A stretch of 64,000 bases of DNA from Streptomyces sp. GESEQ-35 (GCF_017948485.1 NZ_JAFFSX010000010.1:248001-312000); one strand, 5' to 3'. Counted from the first letter of the stretch, positions 51,008-61,248 are shown. The notes: generated from the sequence alone by a model not told the origin. Numbers and translations: made by a program.

Positions 51008-52279
51008 TCAACTCGCCTTCCTGGCAGGCAGCGTGAGCAGGGCGAGGACGCTCACCGCGCACGTCGCCGCCGCGTAGTACGCCGGGACGTCCACGTTCCC
51101 GGTCCGTTCGACGGTCTCGGTGATGATGAGCCCCGCACAGCCCGAGAACACCGCATTCGACAGGGCGTAGGCGAGTCCCAGCCCCGTGTAGCGCACGGTC
51201 GTCGGGAACATCTCCGCCAGCATCGCAGGTCCCGGCCCGGCCATCAGTCCGACCACGGCACCGGCACCGAACACCGCCGCTCCCTTGCCCGCATGCGAAG
51301 TCCCCGCATGCTGAAGCAGGTTGAGCAGCGGCACCGCCAGGACCACCACGAGCACCGCCCCCGTCAGCATCACCGCCCGCCGCCCGATCCGGTCGCTGAG
51401 CAGTCCCGCCGGGACGATCGTGACCGCGAAGCCCAGATTGGCCAGCACCGTGGCGATCAGCGCCTGCTGGAAGCTCGCGTTGAGTGTGCTCTGGAGATAC
51501 GAGGGCAGCACGACCAGGAAGGTGTAACCGGCCGCCGCCCAGCCCATGATCCGCGCGGCGCCCAGCGCGACGGCCCTCGCCACCTCGCGCGGCGGCGGAC
51601 TCGTACGCTCCACCACCTCCCGGAACGCCGGCGTCTCGTCCAGCCGCAGCCTCAGCCACAGGGCGCCGAGACCGAGTGGCAGCGTCAGCAGGAACGGCAG
51701 CCGCCACCCCCAGTCGCCCAGCTGGTCCTCCGTCAGCACGGTCGCCAGCAGCGCCGCCGCCCCCGCCCCGCCGAGCAGCCCCAGCGCCACCGTGAACGAC
51801 TGCCACGACCCGTACAGCCCGCGCTTCCCCGGCGGCGCGAACTCCGTCATCACCGACACCGCACCCCCGAACTCCCCGCCCGCAGACAGTCCCTGAAGCA
51901 CCCTCAGAAAGGTGAGCAGCCAGGGCGCCAGAGCCCCGACCGTGGCATACGTCGGCAGCACGCCGATCAGCGTGGTGGCACACGTCATCAGGACGATCAC
52001 CAGGATCAGCACCGGTCGCCGCCCGATCCGGTCGCCGAGCCGGCCGAACAGGGCCGCGCCGACCGGCCGGAAGAAGAACGCCAGCGCGAAGGAGGCGTAC
52101 GTCTTCACCAGCGCCTCGGCCTCGCTGCCGCCCTCCGGGGTGAAGAAGCGCGCCGCGATGATCGTCGCGAAGTAGCCGTAGACGCCGAACTCGTACCACT
52201 CGATGAAGTTGCCCACCGAGCCCGCCACCAGGGCCCGGCGGGACCGGACGGTGTCCCGCTCCTCGAAAGTCACCTTCAT
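51008..52279 (-). CDS. MFS transporter, metabolite:H+ symporter (MHS) family
   Basis: 423 aa with 12 predicted helices. GSVGNFIEWYEFGVYGYFA at helix 1 and FGRLGDRIGRRPVLILVIVL between helices 2 and 3 are hallmarks of the MHS family (ProP, ShiA, KgtP relatives). ATG 52279 follows GTGGGA and gives the short N-tail typical of the family. Ligand unknown; it is coupled with anmK downstream. Confidence 0.9.
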   Translation of the reverse strand: MKVTFEERDTVRSRRALVAGSVGNFIEWYEFGVYGYFATIIAARFFTPEGGSEAEALVKTYASFALAFFFRPVGAALFGRLGDRIGRRPVLILVIVLMTCATTLIGVLPTYATVGALAPWLLTFLRVLQGLSAGGEFGGAVSVMTEFAPPGKRGLYGSWQSFTVALGLLGGAGAAALLATVLTEDQLGDWGWRLPFLLTLPLGLGALWLRLRLDETPAFREVVERTSPPPREVARAVALGAARIMGWAAAGYTFLVVLPSYLQSTLNASFQQALIATVLANLGFAVTIVPAGLLSDRIGRRAVMLTGAVLVVVLAVPLLNLLQHAGTSHAGKGAAVFGAGAVVGLMAGPGPAMLAEMFPTTVRYTGLGLAYALSNAVFSGCAGLIITETVERTGNVDVPAYYAAATCAVSVLALLTLPARKAS

Positions 52280-52460
52280 TCCCACGAGTATTGACTGTCC
52301 GTCACCTTCACAACAGCAGGTCGCACGCCGTTCGCGTCGCCCGCGGGCCCTCGCTGTCACCCGTCACGGCAACAGCTCCCCGGACCGGCCCGCACCGCGA
52401 CGACCGGAGGGCTACGCTCGGGTTCGGTACGTCGTTCGGGCGACTTGGGGAGGTAGCAGG

Positions 52461-55146
52461 ATGACGGAGGTACGGCCCACGGCGGCCGCCTCGCCTTCCC
52501 TGTGGGAGCGCGACCAGGAGGTCGCCGCCGTCGAGCAGGCGATCAGCACCCTGTACGCGGACCGCTCGTCCTCGGGCAGCCTGTTGGTGTTCCGGGGCGA
52601 GGCCGGGCTCGGCAAGACCGCGCTGCTGGCCGAGACCCGCCGCGTCGCCGAACGGCGCGGCTGCACGGTGTGGTCCGCCCGCGGTGGCGAGACGCTGAAA
52701 TCCGTCCCCTTCAATGTCGTACGACAGCTGCTCCAGCCCGCACTGGTGTCGCTGATGCCGGAGGAGGCGCGCGAGTACCTCGGCGACTGGTACGACATCG
52801 CCGGCCCCGCCCTCGGCATCACGGACCCCGGCGACCGGCAGGCCGACCCGCAGGGCGTGTGTGACGGTCTGGTCGCCGCGGTGCGCCGGCTGGCCCGGCG
52901 GGACTGGCCGCTCGTGCTGCTGATCGACGACGCCCACTGGGCCGATCAGGAGACCCTGCGCTGGCTCGCCGCCTTCGCCGAACGCCTCGACGACCTCTCC
53001 GTGCTGGTCGTGGTGGCCCGCCGCCCCGGCGAGGTCGGCGGCGACAGCGCCCGGTATCTCGACGCGGTCGCCGCGGCGGCGGGCGGACCGGTCGCCAACC
53101 TGAGCGCGCTGACGCCGGACGCGACCGCGGGCCTCACCCGCGCCACCCTCGGCCCGCACGCCGACGCCCCGTTCTGCCGCGAGGTCTGGGCCGTCACCGG
53201 CGGCAACCCGTACGAGACCGTGGAACTCCTCGCCAAGGTCCAGGACAGTGAGCTCGAACCCGTCGAGGCGCAGGCCGCCGAGCTGCGCGCCCTGAACCGC
53301 TCGGCCCGCGGCGGCGGTCTCGTCGCCCGCCTGGAGGGACTCGGCGTCGACGCGACCCGGTTCGCCTGGGCCGCCGCGATCCTCGGCGCGGAGATCTCCG
53401 TGGACCTGGTCGCCCAGCTGGCCACCATGGGCCACGAGCAGGCCGTGCGCTGCGCCGAACTGCTGTGCAGCGCCCGCATCCTCACCGCACCCGACCCCGC
53501 GAACGCCCGCGTCGGCGACGGCGGCCTGGAGTTTCGTCCATCCGCTGATCGCGACCGCCGTCTACAACTCCATCCCGCCTGCCCTGTGCACCGCGATGCA
53601 CGGCATCGCCGCCCAGGTCGTCACGGACACCGGGCGCGGCGCCGCGGCCGCCTCCCGGCATCTCCTCCAGGTCCACCCGGACGACGACGAGGAAGTCGTC
53701 GAGCAGCTGCGCGAGGCCGCCCGCGAACATGTCGCCGTCGGCGCCCCCGACGCGGCCCGCCGCTGTCTGGAACGCGCCCTGCTGGAACCGCCGCTGCCCG
53801 AGGTCCACGCGCGCGTGCTCTACGAACTGGGCTGCGCCACCCTGCTGACCGCGCCCGCCACCACCATCGACCACCTCCAGTCCGCGCTCGCCATGCCCGG
53901 CCTCGACGGCGGCGAACGCGTGGACGCCGTCTTCCGCCTCTCCCAGGCGCTGCTCCACAACGACCAGCTGGAGGAGGCCGTCCGCACGGTCGAGGCGGAG
54001 GCCGCCCGGCACGAAGCGGGCCCGGCCAAGCTGCGGCTCCAAGCCGTGCAGTACATGTGGGAGGGCATCCACGCGGGCGAGTCGACCTCGCCGGGCCGCT
54101 CGGAACGGCTCGCCGTACTCGCCGCGACCTGCACCGGCAAGGACAACTCGGAACGCGCGCTGCTGATGCTGCGCGGCTTCGACGCCATGACCCACGGCGA
54201 GAACGCCGAGGAGGTCGTCGAAGTGTGCGACCGCTCCCTCGTCAACGGCCGTCTCGCCCCCGGACTCGGCTGGACCGACACCGAGTGGGGCATCGAACTG
54301 CTGCTGATGCTCGCCAACGCGTACGCCTTCACGGACCGGCTCGACCGCGCCGACGCCCTCTACACGGAGGCTCTGCGCTCGTACGAGTCGGCCGGCTGGA
54401 GCGGCGGCCACCTCGCCCTGGCCCATGCGTACGTCGGCCTCGGCCACCGCAGAAAGGGCCGTCTCAGGGAGGCCGAGACATCCCTGCGTGAGTCACTGCG
54501 CATCGCCGAGCGCGTCGGCCGCGGACTGCCCCTGTACTGGACCACGACCTGCAACCTCGTCGACACGCTGCTCGCGCGCGGCCATGTCGAGGAGGCCTGG
54601 GACATCGCCGAGCAGTACGGTTTCGCACCGCCGTACCCGTCCACCATCGTCATCCCCGACCCGCGCTCCGTACGCGGCCGCCTGCTGCTCGCGACCGGTC
54701 GCACGAAGGACGGCATCAACGAACTGGAGGCCGCCGAGAAGGCGGCGGCGGCCCGCGGCCACCACAACCCGATCATGGTGCCCTGGGCCGTCGACCTGGC
54801 CCGGGCCCTCGCCACCGAGGACCCGGCCCGCGCCGCCCGGCTCGCCACCGACGCCCGCCGCCAGGCCGAGCGGTTCGGCACGGACACCGCCATCGGCGAG
54901 GCCCTGCGCTGCGCCGCCGCCCTGGAGACCGGCCAGCGCGCGGTCCGGCTCGCCGCCCAGGCGGTCGCCTATCTGGAGGCCTCGCCCTGCCAGTACGAAC
55001 ACGCGGCCGCCCGCGTCGAGTACGGCATCGCCGCCCGCTCCGTCGGCGAGCTCAACCGGGGCCTGGCGCTGGCGCGTTCCTGCGGCGCAGACGGACTGGT
55101 GGCCCAGGTGCGGGAGGTCCTGGAGACGGGACGCGGGCTGCGGTAG
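52461..55146 (+). pseudogene. Large AAA/TPR regulator with one frameshift
   Basis: ATG 52461 (AGGTAGCAGG upstream). The first frame encodes an AAA domain with Walker A GEAGLGKT (46-53) and Walker B LVLLIDDAHWADQETL, and runs to GDGGLEF; it then leaves the protein frame at TTT 53532-53534. Removing one T restores VHPLIATAVYNS and continues to 55146 through TPR-like repeats (for example ALYTEALRSYESAGW, LREAETSLRESLRIAE). The full product would be about 894 aa. No LuxR HTH follows. Either a recent pseudogene, a sequencing error or recoding; both halves keep normal codon bias, so decay would be recent. Confidence 0.75.
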
Positions 55147-55197
55147 CGCTCCGCTGGAAGTGCCGCGATGGGTCGTTTGTTGGCTGCGGCTTCGTTG

Positions 55198-55235
55198 TGG
55201 CTGGTCGCGCAGTTCCCCGCGCCCCTACGGGGCGC
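55198..55235. repeat. Dispersed Streptomyces intergenic repeat with hairpin (copy 1)
   Basis: 55198-55226 is the exact reverse complement of 59968-59996 (29 bp). The end folds as GCGCCCC-TAC-GGGGCGC. This GC-rich word is common in Streptomyces intergenic DNA and behaves like a REP or terminator element. Here it lies between the AAA gene and the convergent SDR gene. Confidence 0.7.
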
Positions 55236-55252
55236 TGCCGAACCGTAGTGGG

Positions 55253-56044
55253 TCAGGTGCGCAGGAGTTGGTCGGTGACTGCCGACAGGCGCTTGCGCAC
55301 CTCGTTCTCGTACGCCGCCGCGTTGGCCCGTGCCGGACGTGTCCCGTCGAAGTAGCCGCCCGTGCCCAGGTCCTTCGTGGCGAGCGCCAGCACCCCCGGT
55401 GCCCCGTCGGCGACCGAGGTCATCGGCGCGATGCCGCCCTCGCGGACCATCGCCGTGTCCATGAAGGTGGCGGGGTGCAGCACGTTCACGGAGACACCCG
55501 TGCCGGCCAGCTCCTCGGCCAGCGAGAACGTATGCGCCGCGAGCGCGAACTTGGCGCGGCAGTACGCCGCGAAACCGTCGTAGCCGCGCGTGAACTCGGG
55601 GTCGTCGAAGTTGACGGGCTCCTGGCCGGCCGAGCCGACGTTGACGATCCGCGCGGGAGGGTTCGCGCGGAGTACCGGCAGCAGGGCGCGCGTGAGCTCG
55701 ACCGGCGCCAAGTAGTCGACCGCCAGCCGCAGTTCGTGTCCGTCGGTGCTCAGCTCACGTCCCGAGCCGCGGTGACCCGCGCCCACGCCCGCGTTGTTGA
55801 TCAGCACGTCCAGATCGGGGTGCGCGGCGGCGACCCGGGCGCCCAGGTCGCGCACCTGGGACAGGGAGGCCAGATCGGCCACGAACCCCTCGGCCGCGCC
55901 CTCCGTGCGCAACTCGGCGACCAGCCGTTCCGTACGGCCCCGATCGCGGCCGTGGGCGAGGACCAGATGTCCGGAGCGGACCAGTTCGAAGGCGACGTAC
56001 CGGCCGAGACCCGAGGTGGCGCCGGTGATCAGGATGGTGGACAT
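55253..56044 (-). CDS. Classical SDR oxidoreductase
   Basis: 263 aa. NAD(P)-binding TGATSGLGR, then INNAGVGAG, the Ser in VNVGSAGQEPV and a catalytic YCRAKFALAAHTF (YxxxK). The family covers many alcohol/ketone reductions; the retinol-dehydrogenase-like layout does not fix a substrate. It begins 70 bp after the pcaL stop on the same strand and may be read through from the pca operon, but no pathway step requires it. Confidence 0.85.
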   Translation of the reverse strand: MSTILITGATSGLGRYVAFELVRSGHLVLAHGRDRGRTERLVAELRTEGAAEGFVADLASLSQVRDLGARVAAAHPDLDVLINNAGVGAGHRGSGRELSTDGHELRLAVDYLAPVELTRALLPVLRANPPARIVNVGSAGQEPVNFDDPEFTRGYDGFAAYCRAKFALAAHTFSLAEELAGTGVSVNVLHPATFMDTAMVREGGIAPMTSVADGAPGVLALATKDLGTGGYFDGTRPARANAAAYENEVRKRLSAVTDQLLRT

Positions 56045-56114
56045 ACCTCCACCGTAGGCACACGGGGGAGATGTCTGCGTGGTGCTGTTGAAGCTACGAC
56101 CGGCAGGGTCACCC

Positions 56115-57230
56115 TCAGGCGGAGTCCTCCTCCGCCAGCACCCGCCGGGCCGCCGCGAACGCCGAGTTCGCCGCCGGCACCCCGCAGTACACGGCCGTCT
56201 GGAGCAGCACCGCGCCGATCTCCTCCGGGGTCAGCCCGTTGCGCCGCGCCGCCCGCACATGCATGGCCAGCTCGTCGTAGTGCCCGTGGGCGACCAGCGC
56301 CGTCAGCGTGATCATGCTGCGTTCGCGGCGCGAGAGCGTCGGGTCGGTCCAGATCTCGCCCCAGGCGTAGCGCGAGATGAAGTCCTGGAAGCGGGCGGTG
56401 AAGGGGGTCTGGCGGGCCTGCGCCAGGTCGACATGGGCGTCGCCGAGCACCTCGCGCCGTACCTCCATACCGCGCTTGGCACCGCCGGTGAGGTGGGCCC
56501 GCAGCGCTGTGAGCACCGCCGCCGGGCACTGCGCGGGCGCCAGATGGGAGGCACCGGGGAGTTCGACCAGGGTCGCGCCCGGCACCGCGTCCGCGATCTC
56601 CCGCAGATGCGGGGGCGGTGTCGCCGGGTCCTCGCGGCCGGCGATCAGCAGGGTGCGCGCGGAGATCTCCGGGAGCCGGTCCCGGATGTCGAAGGCGGCG
56701 AGCGCGTCACAGCAGGCGGCGTACGCGGCAGGATCGGCGTCCCGGTGGTCCTGGACCAGCTCGGGCACGGTGAACCCGGGCGTGAACCACCGCGCGTTCG
56801 CACTCTCGGCCAGCCCGGCGAGCCCTTCGCCACGCACCAGCGCGGCTCGCTCCTCCCACGGTTTCGAGCCGTTGAAGTGCGCCGACGAACAGATCACGGC
56901 AAGCGAGGAGACCCGCTCGGGGTGGTGCACGGCGAGATGCAGCCCCACCGCACCGCCCAGCGACACCCCCGCGTACGCGAACCGCTCGATGGCGAGCGAG
57001 TCCGCGAGCGCGAGCACCAGGCGGGCAAGGTCACCGACCGTCGCCCCCGCCCCGATCAGATCGGCATCCGAACCGCCGTGTCCCGGCAGGTCCCAGCGGA
57101 TGACCCGATGCGTGATCGACAGCTCCGGCGCCACCTTGTCCCACAAGGCGTACGAGGTGCCGAGAGAGGGTCCGAGGAGCAGCGGGGGCGCGGTGGTGGG
57201 CCCTTCGGCACGGTGGTTGAGGAGTTTCAA
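56115..57230 (-). CDS. pcaL: 3-oxoadipate enol-lactonase / 4-carboxymuconolactone decarboxylase fusion
   Basis: 371 aa bifunctional PcaDC protein. N-terminal alpha/beta-hydrolase (about 1-245): LGPSLGTSYALWDKV, nucleophile Ser in GVSLGGAVG, late His in GASHLAP. C-terminal carboxymuconolactone decarboxylase (about 250-371): MHVRAARRNGLTPEEIGAVL then QTAVYCGVPAA. It performs the two steps from 4-carboxymuconolactone to 3-oxoadipate. The start overlaps pcaB (ATGA 57227-57230). The fusion is known from Streptomyces and Rhodococcus. Confidence 0.95.
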   Translation of the reverse strand: MKLLNHRAEGPTTAPPLLLGPSLGTSYALWDKVAPELSITHRVIRWDLPGHGGSDADLIGAGATVGDLARLVLALADSLAIERFAYAGVSLGGAVGLHLAVHHPERVSSLAVICSSAHFNGSKPWEERAALVRGEGLAGLAESANARWFTPGFTVPELVQDHRDADPAAYAACCDALAAFDIRDRLPEISARTLLIAGREDPATPPPHLREIADAVPGATLVELPGASHLAPAQCPAAVLTALRAHLTGGAKRGMEVRREVLGDAHVDLAQARQTPFTARFQDFISRYAWGEIWTDPTLSRRERSMITLTALVAHGHYDELAMHVRAARRNGLTPEEIGAVLLQTAVYCGVPAANSAFAAARRVLAEEDSA

Positions 57231-58522
57231 GGTCGCTCCAGCGCGCGATCGGTGAGGGCTCCGGCGGAGCCGGTGTAGTGGGTGGGGTCGAGGTCGACGT
57301 CCGTCAACTCCGGTGCCTGGGCGAGCGGGCGTCCCTCGGACGCCAGCCGGGTGAGCAGTTCCTTGGCGTGGGCTCGGCCCAGCACCGGGGCCAGCTCGGC
57401 GGACAGCCGTTCGGAGACGATCAACCCGTTGGTGAGATCGAGGTGTTCACGCATCACATCGGGTCTGACCCGCAGTCCCTCGGCCACCTCTACGGCATCC
57501 CGGGCGGCCCCGCCCACCAGTCGCAGCAGCTCCCTGAGCGGCTCCCACTCCGCGTGCCAGGCCCCGGCCGGCCGTTCGTCCTCGGCCGCCAGCGACCCGT
57601 ACAGCGTGGCGGCGAGCTGAGGTGCCCGCCGTGCGGCCGAGGCGATGAGGGTGGACCGTACCGGATTGGACTTGTGCGGCATGGCGGACGAACCTCCGCC
57701 GCTTCCCTCCGCGACCTCGCCGATCTCGGTGCGGGAGAGGGTGAGAACGTCCACGGCGATCTTGCCCAGCGCGCCCGCCGCGAAGGCGAGACACCCGGCG
57801 AGATCGGCGACCGGAGTGCGCAGCGTGTGCCAGGGCAACTCGGGTGCCTTCAGGCCCAGTTCGCGGGCGTACGCCGCCGGCAGCGCGGTCGGATCGCTCG
57901 CGCCGTACGCCCCGAAGGCCGCCAACGTTCCTGCCGCGCCCCCGAGTTGTGCGGGCAGCCCGTCCCGTACGACCGTCACCCGGTCCCGTGCGTCGAGCAC
58001 CAGAGACCGCCACCCGGCCGCCTTCAGCCCGAACGTGGTCGGTACGGCGTGCTGGGTGAGCGTGCGTCCCGGCATCGCGGTGTCGCGGTGCTCGGCGGCC
58101 AGTCGGGCCAGCGCCCGCTCCGTGCGGCCGAGGTCGGTGAGGACGAGGTCCAGGGTGCGGGCGGCGACCAGCATCGTCGCCGTGTCCATGATGTCCTGGC
58201 TGGTCGCACCCCGGTGGACGTAGGAGCCGTACTCCTCGCCGACCGCCTTCGTCAGATCCGCGACCAGGGGGATGACCGGGTTCCCGCCGCCCCGCGCGCG
58301 CTCGGCGATCGACGACACGTCGAAGTGCCGGGCATCGGCCGCCTCGGTCACCGCGGTCGCGGCCTCGGCCGGGGCGAGCCCCAGCGCGGCCTGGGCGCGG
58401 GTCAGCGCGGCTTCCGCGTCGAGCAGCGCCGACAGATAGGCGCCGTCGCCGGTGGCCGTGGCGGCGGGGGAGCCCGCCCACCCGGGGGCGAGCAGGCCGG
58501 TGTCGGGATCGGCAGCTGTCAC
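57227..58522 (-). CDS. pcaB: 3-carboxy-cis,cis-muconate cycloisomerase
   Basis: 431 aa, fumarase/aspartase superfamily. The signature loop GGGSSAMPHKSNPVRSTLIA contains the catalytic Ser, and VHRGATSQDIMDTATMLVAA is the second conserved region. It converts 3-carboxymuconate into 4-carboxymuconolactone. ATG 58522 overlaps the pcaG stop by 4 bp. Confidence 0.95.
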   Translation of the reverse strand: MTAADPDTGLLAPGWAGSPAATATGDGAYLSALLDAEAALTRAQAALGLAPAEAATAVTEAADARHFDVSSIAERARGGGNPVIPLVADLTKAVGEEYGSYVHRGATSQDIMDTATMLVAARTLDLVLTDLGRTERALARLAAEHRDTAMPGRTLTQHAVPTTFGLKAAGWRSLVLDARDRVTVVRDGLPAQLGGAAGTLAAFGAYGASDPTALPAAYARELGLKAPELPWHTLRTPVADLAGCLAFAAGALGKIAVDVLTLSRTEIGEVAEGSGGGSSAMPHKSNPVRSTLIASAARRAPQLAATLYGSLAAEDERPAGAWHAEWEPLRELLRLVGGAARDAVEVAEGLRVRPDVMREHLDLTNGLIVSERLSAELAPVLGRAHAKELLTRLASEGRPLAQAPELTDVDLDPTHYTGSAGALTDRALERP

Positions 58523-59124
58523 TGGAACTCCAGGAAGACCGTCTCGCCTTCGCCCTGAAGGCGGATGTCGAAACGGTATGTGCCATTGCCCCCGTCCGTG
58601 GCGATCAGCGTGGCGCGTCGGTCCTGGTTCAGCCGCGCCAGCAGCGGGTCGGCGGCCAGCGCGGCGTCGTCACCCGGCAGATAGATCCGGGTGAACAGGT
58701 GCACCAGCAGTCCGCGCGCGAAGACACACACGCTGATGTAGGGCGCGCTCTGCCCACGCGCCCCGGGCCGCAGAGTCCGCGCGGACCAGTGACCGCCCGC
58801 GTCCGTCTGGATCCGCCCCCAGCCGGTGAACTCCACTCCATTGCGACCGAGGAACCCGCCGCTCGCCGTGTCACGCCGCATCGAACCGTCGACCTGCGGC
58901 ACATGTCCGTCCGGGTCGGCGCCCCACAGCTCCACGAACGCGTCCGGCAGCGGGTTGCCCTCGCCGTCGTACACCTGGCCGCGCAGGGCGATCGTGTCCG
59001 GGTGACCGACGGGGGCGATGTCGCCGCCGCCGGGGAAGGGCAGGGCATGACCGTAGAAGGGGCCGACGGTGTGGGACGGCGTCGGGAGCACCGCCTCGGG
59101 ATTGCTCGTGTCGATCTTCGTCAT
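58519..59124 (-). CDS. pcaG: Protocatechuate 3,4-dioxygenase alpha subunit
   Basis: 201 aa. Intradiol dioxygenase fold: TPSHTVGPFYGHALPF at the N-terminus, FVELWGADPDGHV, and RGQSAPYISVCVFARGLLVH near the end. The alpha subunit lacks the full iron ligand set, as expected. It starts 6 bp after pcaH and pairs with PcaH in the (alpha-beta-Fe)n enzyme. Confidence 0.95.
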   Translation of the reverse strand: MTKIDTSNPEAVLPTPSHTVGPFYGHALPFPGGGDIAPVGHPDTIALRGQVYDGEGNPLPDAFVELWGADPDGHVPQVDGSMRRDTASGGFLGRNGVEFTGWGRIQTDAGGHWSARTLRPGARGQSAPYISVCVFARGLLVHLFTRIYLPGDDAALAADPLLARLNQDRRATLIATDGGNGTYRFDIRLQGEGETVFLEFQ

Positions 59125-59130
59125 CGTGGG

Positions 59131-59904
59131 TCAGCGTCCTTCTTCGATCCAGGTGGCGTGCGGCCCGTCGAGCACGATGTCCCAGTGGTAGCCCATCGAG
59201 AACTCCGGCACCGACAGGCTGTGGTCGTACGTCGCGACCAGCCGCTGCCGGGCCGCGTCGTCGGTCACCGACTGGATGATCGGGTCGTACGGGAACAGCG
59301 GGTCGCTCGGGAAGTACATCTGCGTCACCAGCCGCTGGGTGAACGCCGTGCCGAAGAGCGAGAAGTGGATGTGGGCCGGCCGCCAGGCGTTGACGTGCTG
59401 GCGCCACGGATACGGGCCCGGCTGGACGGTGGTGAAGCTGTAGAAGCCGCTGTCGTCGCTCAGCGTCCGGCCGACGCCCGTGAAGTTCGGGTCCAGCGGC
59501 GCGTCGTGCTGCTCACGCTGGTGCGCGTACCGGCCCGCCGAGTTGGCCTGCCAGATCTCGACCAACTGGCCACGGATCGGCCGGCCGCCACTGTCGAGGA
59601 GCCGCCCGGACACGGTGATCCGCTCCCCGATCGGCTCACCGTTGTGCTGCCGGGTCAGGTCATTGTCGATCTCCGTGATGTCCCGCTCGCCGAACGCGGG
59701 GGAGGCCAGCTCCACCAGCTCCGGGTCTTGGGACACGTCGATGGCGACCGGCGGCTGTTTCGGGTGCCGGAGGATCGACGAGCGGTACGGGGCGTAGTCG
59801 CGACGCGGCTGATGCTCGACGGGTGCACCATCGGCGACGCGCTTCTCGTAGGCGGCGTGCTCGGCGGCGATTTCCTGGTCGATGTCGTGCTGGGTGAGAG
59901 TCAT
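59131..59904 (-). CDS. pcaH: Protocatechuate 3,4-dioxygenase beta subunit
   Basis: 257 aa. The Fe(III) ligands are clear: Tyr in SAGRYAHQRE, Tyr in QPGPYPW 39 residues later, and two His in WRPAHIHFSLFG, 13 and 15 residues after the second Tyr, the spacing of Pseudomonas PcaH. It cleaves protocatechuate to 3-carboxy-cis,cis-muconate. ATG 59904 follows CAGGAATTGCC. It is 129 bp downstream of pcaF, a gap that holds a dispersed repeat. Confidence 0.95.
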   Translation of the reverse strand: MTLTQHDIDQEIAAEHAAYEKRVADGAPVEHQPRRDYAPYRSSILRHPKQPPVAIDVSQDPELVELASPAFGERDITEIDNDLTRQHNGEPIGERITVSGRLLDSGGRPIRGQLVEIWQANSAGRYAHQREQHDAPLDPNFTGVGRTLSDDSGFYSFTTVQPGPYPWRQHVNAWRPAHIHFSLFGTAFTQRLVTQMYFPSDPLFPYDPIIQSVTDDAARQRLVATYDHSLSVPEFSMGYHWDIVLDGPHATWIEEGR

Positions 59905-59954
59905 GGCAATTCCTGGGGGTTCCTGACGGTCACATGAATTCAAGGGGGGACAGC

Positions 59955-59996
59955 AACGCCCTTCTTTAGGGGCGCGGGGAACTGCGCGACCAGCCA
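59955..59996. repeat. Dispersed Streptomyces repeat inside the pca operon (copy 2)
   Basis: 59968-59996 is the exact reverse complement of 55198-55226. Its edge forms GCCC-TTCTTTA-GGGGC. It lies between pcaF and pcaH, so it may attenuate or stabilise parts of the pca transcript. Confidence 0.7.
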
Positions 59997-60033
59997 CATC
60001 TGGCCGGCAGCCTCCGAACAACCAGAGGACCCT

Positions 60034-61248
60034 CTACCGTTCGAGGACGAGAGCAAGACCCTGGCCCACGCCGATACAAAGCGTGGCGACACCAACCCCA
60101 CCGCCCGCACGGGCAAGCTGATGCGCCACCGTCCCGGCAAGCCGCGCCCCGGACGCACCGAGCGGGTGCCCGATGGCGATCGCCCCACCCTGCGGATTGA
60201 GGATCGAAGGATCGAACTCGGGCCACTCGGCCACACACCCCAGCACCTGCGCGGCAAAGGCCTCGTTCAACTCCAGCACCGACAGATCGTCAAACCCCTT
60301 GCCCGCCTTGGCCAGCGCACGCGTAACCGCCTCGACGGGCGCGAGCCCGAAGTAGTGCGGGTCAAGCGCGGACACCCCGGTCGCGGAGACCCGGGCCAGC
60401 GGCTCGCGCCCGGTCGCCTTCAGACCCTCCTCGTCGACGAGGAGCAGCGCGGCGGCCCCGTCGTTGAGGGGCGAGGCATTGCCGGCCGTCACCGTGCCGT
60501 TCTCCTTGCGGAACGACGGCTTCAACTTGGCCATCGCCGACAGGGACGCGTCCGGCCGTACACACTCGTCCGCCCCGAACACCACCGGCTCGCCCTTGCG
60601 CTGAGGGATCGACACCGGCGCCAACTCGGCGTCGAACAGGCCCTGTTGCTGAGCAGCCGCGGCCTTCTGGTGGGACGCCAGCGCGAACTCGTCCTGCTGC
60701 TCACGGCTGATCTTGTGCTTATCGGCGATCAGCTCCGCGCTCTCGCCCAGCGGAACCGTCCACTGCGGCTCCATCCTCGCGTTGACCATGCGCCAGCCCA
60801 GGGTGGTGGAGTACAGCTCGGCGTGCCCGGCCGGGAACGGCTTGTCGGACTTCGGCAGTACATACGGCGCGCGGGTCATCGACTCGACACCACCCGCCAC
60901 GGCGATGGAGGCGTCCCCGACCGCGATGGTCCGGGCCGCCTGGATCACGGCCTCCAGACCCGACGCGCACAGCCGGTTCACCGTGACACCCGGCACGGAT
61001 GTCGGCAGCCCCGCGAGGAGCCCGGCCATGCGGCCGACGTTGCGGTTCTCCTCGCCGGCGCCGTTGGCGTTGCCGAAGTAGACGTCCTCGATCCGGGACG
61101 GGTCCAACTGCGGTGTGCGGGCGAGGAGTTCGCGGATGGCGTGGGCACCCAGGTCGTCCGGGCGCACGCTCGCCAGACCGCCGGTGTAGCGGCCGATCGG
61201 CGTGCGTACCGCGTCGACGATGTAGACGTTCTTCACTGCGGACTTCAC
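60034..61248 (-). CDS. pcaF: 3-oxoadipyl-CoA thiolase
   Basis: 404 aa thiolase. Catalytic Cys in VNRLCASGLEA, His in AIGHPLGASGAR, second Cys in TLCIGVGQG. The GNANGAGEENRNVGRMAGLL segment is typical of PcaF/PaaJ thiolases. It splits 3-oxoadipyl-CoA into acetyl-CoA and succinyl-CoA. GTG 61248 overlaps the pcaJ stop (GTGA). Confidence 0.95.
   Translation of the reverse strand: MKSAVKNVYIVDAVRTPIGRYTGGLASVRPDDLGAHAIRELLARTPQLDPSRIEDVYFGNANGAGEENRNVGRMAGLLAGLPTSVPGVTVNRLCASGLEAVIQAARTIAVGDASIAVAGGVESMTRAPYVLPKSDKPFPAGHAELYSTTLGWRMVNARMEPQWTVPLGESAELIADKHKISREQQDEFALASHQKAAAAQQQGLFDAELAPVSIPQRKGEPVVFGADECVRPDASLSAMAKLKPSFRKENGTVTAGNASPLNDGAAALLLVDEEGLKATGREPLARVSATGVSALDPHYFGLAPVEAVTRALAKAGKGFDDLSVLELNEAFAAQVLGCVAEWPEFDPSILNPQGGAIAIGHPLGASGARLAGTVAHQLARAGGGVGVATLCIGVGQGLALVLER

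Noticed and set aside
52461..55146. LuxR-type LAL regulator
   Set aside because: The AAA and TPR parts fit, but no LuxR HTH is present at the C-terminus in either frame, so it was named only as an AAA/TPR regulator.
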